From Gelidibacter sp039916245 (GTDB taxonomy: Bacteria; Bacteroidota; Bacteroidia; Flavobacteriales; Flavobacteriaceae): a DNA stretch of 64,000 bases. Below the pieces are notes generated by a model that was given only the letters and a program-made list of their open reading frames with translations, was not told the origin of the DNA and ran no database searches. A program made the translations under genes and the position numbers. The first letter of the stretch is position 1. Every line of letters begins with the position of its first letter. This document shows, piece after piece, positions 60,609 to 64,000 of this stretch. The stretch lies in the NCBI RefSeq assembly GCF_039916245.1, contig NZ_JBDSLS010000108.1:1-64000 (forward strand), read 5' to 3'.

Positions 60609-61538
60609 ATGAGCGAATTAAGTGTCAATCACTTATTGGGAATAAAATATCTGAATTCACAAGATATTCAACTGATTTTTGAAACTGCTGATCATTTTAA
60701 GGAAGTCATTAATAGGCCGATCAAAAAAGTACCTTCGCTTAGAGACATAACCATTGCCAACTTATTTTTTGAGAATTCCACACGTACAAAGTTGTCTTTC
60801 GAATTGGCTGAAAAACGACTTTCTGCAGATGTCATTAACTTTTCGGCATCACAGTCGTCCGTAACCAAAGGAGAAACCTTAATTGATACCGTAAACAATA
60901 TCCTTTCCATGAAAGTAGATATGGTGGTCATGCGACATCCAAATCCTGGCGCTAGTGTGTTTCTGTCACAACACGTTAAGGCTAGTATTATCAATGCTGG
61001 AGATGGTGCCCATGAACACCCAACTCAGGCGCTTTTGGATAGTTATTCCATTAGAGAGCGTTTAGGGGAAGTACGTGGAAAAAAAGTAGTCATCGTTGGC
61101 GATATTTTGCATAGTCGCGTCGCGCTTTCCAATATATTCGCACTTCAGTTACAGGGCGCTCAAGTCATGGTTTGCGGACCAAAAACGCTATTGCCAAAAT
61201 ACATTGACAAACTCGGTGTGAAAGTAGAAACTGATCTAAAGAAAGCGTTACAATGGTGCGATGTGGCCAATATGCTTCGGGTGCAGAACGAACGTATGGA
61301 CATGACCTATTTTCCATCTACAAGAGAATATACGCAGCAATATGGTGTGAATAAGGCCTTGCTTAATCAATTGGATAAAGAAATCATCATCATGCATCCA
61401 GGACCTATTAATCGTGGTGTGGAAATTACCAGTGATGTGGCAGATTCCAAACAAGCCATAATTTTGGACCAGGTTCAAAATGGCGTAGCGATTAGGATGG
61501 CGGTTATTTATTTATTAGCTTCCAAAATCAAACATTAA
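60609..61538 (+). CDS. pyrB: Aspartate carbamoyltransferase catalytic chain
   Basis: 309 aa. The carbamoyl-phosphate loop FFENSTRTKLSFELAEKRL (STRT) and the HPTQALLDSYSI segment (HPxQ) are intact, plus IMHPGPINRGVEI at the end. Commits carbamoyl phosphate and aspartate to pyrimidine synthesis. No pyrI adjoins. It follows pyrR and the 116-aa gene after a repeat-filled 210-bp gap. Confidence 0.97.
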   Translation: MSELSVNHLLGIKYLNSQDIQLIFETADHFKEVINRPIKKVPSLRDITIANLFFENSTRTKLSFELAEKRLSADVINFSASQSSVTKGETLIDTVNNILSMKVDMVVMRHPNPGASVFLSQHVKASIINAGDGAHEHPTQALLDSYSIRERLGEVRGKKVVIVGDILHSRVALSNIFALQLQGAQVMVCGPKTLLPKYIDKLGVKVETDLKKALQWCDVANMLRVQNERMDMTYFPSTREYTQQYGVNKALLNQLDKEIIIMHPGPINRGVEITSDVADSKQAIILDQVQNGVAIRMAVIYLLASKIKH

Positions 61539-61549
61539 AACCAAGACTT

Positions 61550-61882
61550 ATGATTTTTGATAAAGACAACAATACAACCCTTATCACACAAGAAAAAAGT
61601 ACCATTATCGAATTGGTAAAGAAGCTTGAGGCAACTTATCCGAAATTTAAAAATGATAATGTCATCATTAATCTGTCGGTTTTAAATAAAGTGAACTTAG
61701 CTGACATCGTTGAATTTCTTGAAATTTCCAACAGACATCGTCATGCCAAACATTCTTTTGTAATTGTGACTGATCAAATCGATTTAGATGAAATGCCAGA
61801 TGAAATTGCCGTGGTTCCAACGCTTAAGGAAGCTTACGACGTCATTGAAATGGAGGAGATGGAGCGCGATCTTGGTTTTTAA
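61550..61882 (+). CDS. STAS-like 110-aa protein
   Basis: 110 aa beginning MIFDKDNNTTLITQEKSTII. The alternation of strands and helices (NVIINLSVLNKVNLADIVEF, HSFVIVTDQIDLDEMP) resembles an anti-sigma antagonist STAS fold, with Thr/Ser-containing LTxxD not evident. It starts 11 bp after pyrB and precedes rnz by 112 bp. I recall homologues next to rnz in related genomes, sometimes named ribonuclease Z by association; it has no HxHxDH motif. Confidence 0.75.
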   Translation: MIFDKDNNTTLITQEKSTIIELVKKLEATYPKFKNDNVIINLSVLNKVNLADIVEFLEISNRHRHAKHSFVIVTDQIDLDEMPDEIAVVPTLKEAYDVIEMEEMERDLGF

Positions 61883-61994
61883 AATAAATTTATGAGTTGA
61901 GGAGTTTAGGGTTTAGATGTTTACGAATAAAATACAATTTATTCTCATCTATTTTTGTTCTAAACTTATAACGTCAAACTTCTAAACTTAAAAA

Positions 61995-62903
61995 ATGAAA
62001 CTTACAATTCTTGGTTGCTTCAGTGCAACACCTCGTAAAGAAGCCAATCCCACAGCTCAGGTTTTGGAAATAAACAACCATCTTTTTTTGATTGATTGTG
62101 GTGAAAATACGCAGGTAGAATTGCGCCGGAATCAGATCAAGTTCTCCCGCATTAAGCATATTTTTATTTCCCATTTACACGGCGATCATTATTTTGGGTT
62201 GGTCGGATTGATTTCAACCTTTGGATTGTTGACGCGAGAAACTGAATTGCATATCCACTGTCCGAAAGGTCTAAAGGAAGTCATAACCCTTCAAATGAAA
62301 TTGGCCGATTCCTGGACCAATTACCCGCTTTATTTCCATGAATTAACAAGCAATAATTCCGAACTTATTTTTGAAGATGATAGAGTAGAAGTGTGGACCA
62401 TTCCGCTAGATCATCGTATCTATACCAACGGATTTCTGTTTAAGGAAAAGGAAGGCGAACGTCATTTGCACATGCCGTCAGTCATCGAAGCCAATATAGA
62501 TATGGCCTATTATAACAAATTAAAACAAGGCTATGATGTGCTTAATAATGAAGGCGTTCTTATCGATCATAAAAAAGTAACCTTACCGCCTCATCCGCCA
62601 AAAAGTTATGCGTTTTGCAGTGACACCGCTTATAAAGAGGATATTGTGCCGCTTATAAAAGACGTGGATGTCTTATATCATGAATCGACTTTCTTAGAAA
62701 AACATGTTAATTTGGCACTAAAAACAAAACATTCTACAGCGAAAGAAGCAGCGCTGATTGCCAAAAAAGCCAATGTAAAGACGCTTATTTTAGGTCATTT
62801 TTCAACACGTTATGATAATTTGAATGAATTCAAAATAGAAGCGGAAACGATTTTTAAACCCGTTAAATTAGCGAATGATGGCAAGCGTTTTAATTTTGAC
62901 TAA
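61995..62903 (+). CDS. rnz: Ribonuclease Z
   Basis: 302 aa metallo-beta-lactamase-fold tRNA 3'-endonuclease. The zinc motif H60LHGDH65 is in FISHLHGDHYFGLVGL; also FLIDCGENTQVELRR, the flexible-arm region LPPHPPKSYAFCSDT, DVLYHESTFLEKH, and LILGHFSTRYDNLNEF. Removes the tRNA 3' trailer. Normal length. Its last 14 bases overlap the convergent 139-aa gene. Confidence 0.96.
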   Translation: MKLTILGCFSATPRKEANPTAQVLEINNHLFLIDCGENTQVELRRNQIKFSRIKHIFISHLHGDHYFGLVGLISTFGLLTRETELHIHCPKGLKEVITLQMKLADSWTNYPLYFHELTSNNSELIFEDDRVEVWTIPLDHRIYTNGFLFKEKEGERHLHMPSVIEANIDMAYYNKLKQGYDVLNNEGVLIDHKKVTLPPHPPKSYAFCSDTAYKEDIVPLIKDVDVLYHESTFLEKHVNLALKTKHSTAKEAALIAKKANVKTLILGHFSTRYDNLNEFKIEAETIFKPVKLANDGKRFNFD

Positions 62904-63309
62904 ACTCTTTAAGGTGTTTCACCCAACTAATTGCCTCGTCTAAATCATCACAACGCTTTAAACTGTTTTTTGTAAACTGCTTTTCAATAGAGGCATTGAT
63001 ATAACTAAAATCATTGTAAGCTACTGTGGCCGTGGCAATGATAAAGTCAAATTCTTTATGAAATTTGTGCCATAATTGCGGTTCAATCGAGTAAGATTGT
63101 ACTCTATTGGAAATGTAGGCGATCTTTAAATTTTCGCCATAATAGTCAAAGGCTGCACCAATAACCTCTAAAATTTTATCCCAATCAAAATGAATACCTT
63201 CATCGAGTTCGGAGATTATAAAATTGTTACAGAGATAAAAATTTCCAAACGAAAATTCTATTTTTGAATGTCGTATGAGCTTAAAATATTTACTTTCTTC
63301 AAATCGCAT
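62890..63309 (-). CDS. Unrecognised 139-aa protein convergent with rnz
   Basis: 139 aa beginning MRFEESKYFKLIRHSKIEFS. The profile (GNFYLCNNFIISELDEGI, LKIAYISNRVQSYSIEP, FDFIIATATVAYNDFSYINA) suggests a SpoIIAA/STAS-like alpha-beta fold; similarity is by pattern only. The start is divergent from pdxH by 81 bp and the end overlaps rnz by 14 bp. Function unknown. Confidence 0.72.
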   Translation of the reverse strand: MRFEESKYFKLIRHSKIEFSFGNFYLCNNFIISELDEGIHFDWDKILEVIGAAFDYYGENLKIAYISNRVQSYSIEPQLWHKFHKEFDFIIATATVAYNDFSYINASIEKQFTKNSLKRCDDLDEAISWVKHLKEFSQN

Positions 63310-63390
63310 TTTAGGGAAATAATGGTTAAATTTATAAGAATTTGACGACCAAAAAAATAAATATCGCCATTAAACATAAAATTATTTGTA

Positions 63391-64000
63391 ATGAATACAG
63401 ACTTAGGGAATTATAGAAAATCCTATGAAAAACAAGAATTACTGGAAGGGAATATCAGTGATAATCCTATGGAAGTTTTTCAAAAATGGTTTTATGAAGT
63501 TGATTCTAATTTTAATGAAGGTGAGACAAATGCCATGACTATTTCTACCGTTGGATTGGATGGTTTTCCTAAAAGTAGGGTAGTGCTCCTTAAGAAATAT
63601 ACCCACGAAGGTTTTATCTTTTACACAAATTACGATAGTGAAAAAGGAAAGGCTATTATCGCCAATCCTAAAGTATGTCTTTCTTTTTTTTGGCCTAAAG
63701 CCGAACGTCAAGTGATTATTAAAGGCACGGCAGAAAAAGTGTCGCCAAACATGAGTGATGGGTATTTTGAATCCCGACCTCGAGGAAGTCAATTAGGTGC
63801 CATAGTATCCCATCAAAGTGAAGTTGTTAAGAACAGAGAAGTTCTTGAAGACGAACTACATCAGTTGGAAACAGCCTATGAAGGCAAAGAAATTCCGCGA
63901 CCTGAATATTGGGGAGGTTTTATTGTGAAACCTATTTCCATTGAGTTCTGGCAAGGACGTCCCAATAGATTGCATGACCGAATTAGATTTACTTTGAGCG
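63391..64000 (+). CDS. pdxH: Pyridoxamine 5'-phosphate oxidase, 3' end outside window
   Basis: ATG 63391 opens MNTDLGNYRKSYEKQELLEG; 203 codons are visible and no stop occurs before the window end. Motifs: SRVVLLKKYTHEGFIFYTNY (FMN and PLP binding), SEKGKAIIANPKVCLSFFWP, FESRPRGSQLGAIVSHQS and the C-terminal IEFWQGRPNRLHDRIRFTLS, so only about ten residues are missing. It oxidises pyridoxamine/pyridoxine phosphate to PLP, cofactor of the PLP enzymes at 37.9-40.4 kb. Confidence 0.96.
   Translation, partial: MNTDLGNYRKSYEKQELLEGNISDNPMEVFQKWFYEVDSNFNEGETNAMTISTVGLDGFPKSRVVLLKKYTHEGFIFYTNYDSEKGKAIIANPKVCLSFFWPKAERQVIIKGTAEKVSPNMSDGYFESRPRGSQLGAIVSHQSEVVKNREVLEDELHQLETAYEGKEIPRPEYWGGFIVKPISIEFWQGRPNRLHDRIRFTLS

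Overview
The window looks like a chromosomal segment of a member of the Flavobacteriaceae (Bacteroidota). Reasons: AT-rich DNA; TAnnTTTG/TTG-type promoters; almost no Shine-Dalgarno sequences; SusC/TonB-type receptors with carboxypeptidase-D-like N-terminal domains; a PorQ-type IX secretion component; head-GIN and DUF4097-like proteins; and many wordy, degenerate intergenic repeats. I see no rRNA, tRNA, phage, transposase or CRISPR array.

Layout. 1-9965: a co-directional run of mostly unknown genes around a AAA+ ATPase (coiled-coil protein, 353-aa protein, ATPase, NudK-like Nudix enzyme, 411-aa protein, two membrane proteins). It is interrupted twice by decayed four-helix-bundle (S23/IVP-type) genes embedded in iterated repeats. 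10120-15052: a RamB-like regulator divergent from aceB-aceA (glyoxylate shunt), with a palindromic operator candidate between them. 15557-21416: histidine degradation genes (hutG, hutI), a membrane-anchored coiled-coil protein, and fumC. 21583-29074: a siderophore-type TonB receptor, small VOC and SRPBCC proteins, a 60-aa membrane protein with a near-perfect promoter, and a second outer-membrane barrel protein with a partner. 29156-35495: arsC-like gene, HAD phosphatase, polysaccharide pyruvyl transferase, prfB with its programmed +1 frameshift, a metalloprotease remnant, GT2, Dph6-like PP-loop enzyme, YbaB.

35680-40985: oligopeptidase B-like enzyme, then a PLP cysteine-synthase homologue next to an alpha-oxoamine synthase. 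This is a plausible sulfonolipid (capnine) biosynthesis pair. msrB follows. 41169-48421: glgB, GH31 alpha-glucosidase, M48 lipoprotein protease, UMF1-type MFS transporter. 48503-51517 (minus): ECF sigma factor, anti-sigma-like protein, DUF4097-like protein and head-GIN protein in one operon. 51891-64000: the housekeeping block lon, porQ, cmk, LysM protein, rpsA, pyrR, pyrB, rnz and pdxH (the last cut by the window end).

The least explained material is intergenic. There are tandem units of broken S23-type genes plus repeat tails that end just before the next start codon, an (AATAAAG)x11 tract, a 14-bp x5 tandem, and three copies of a ~160-190 bp dispersed repeat. Functions are read from motifs and recalled family knowledge only; no database search was possible.
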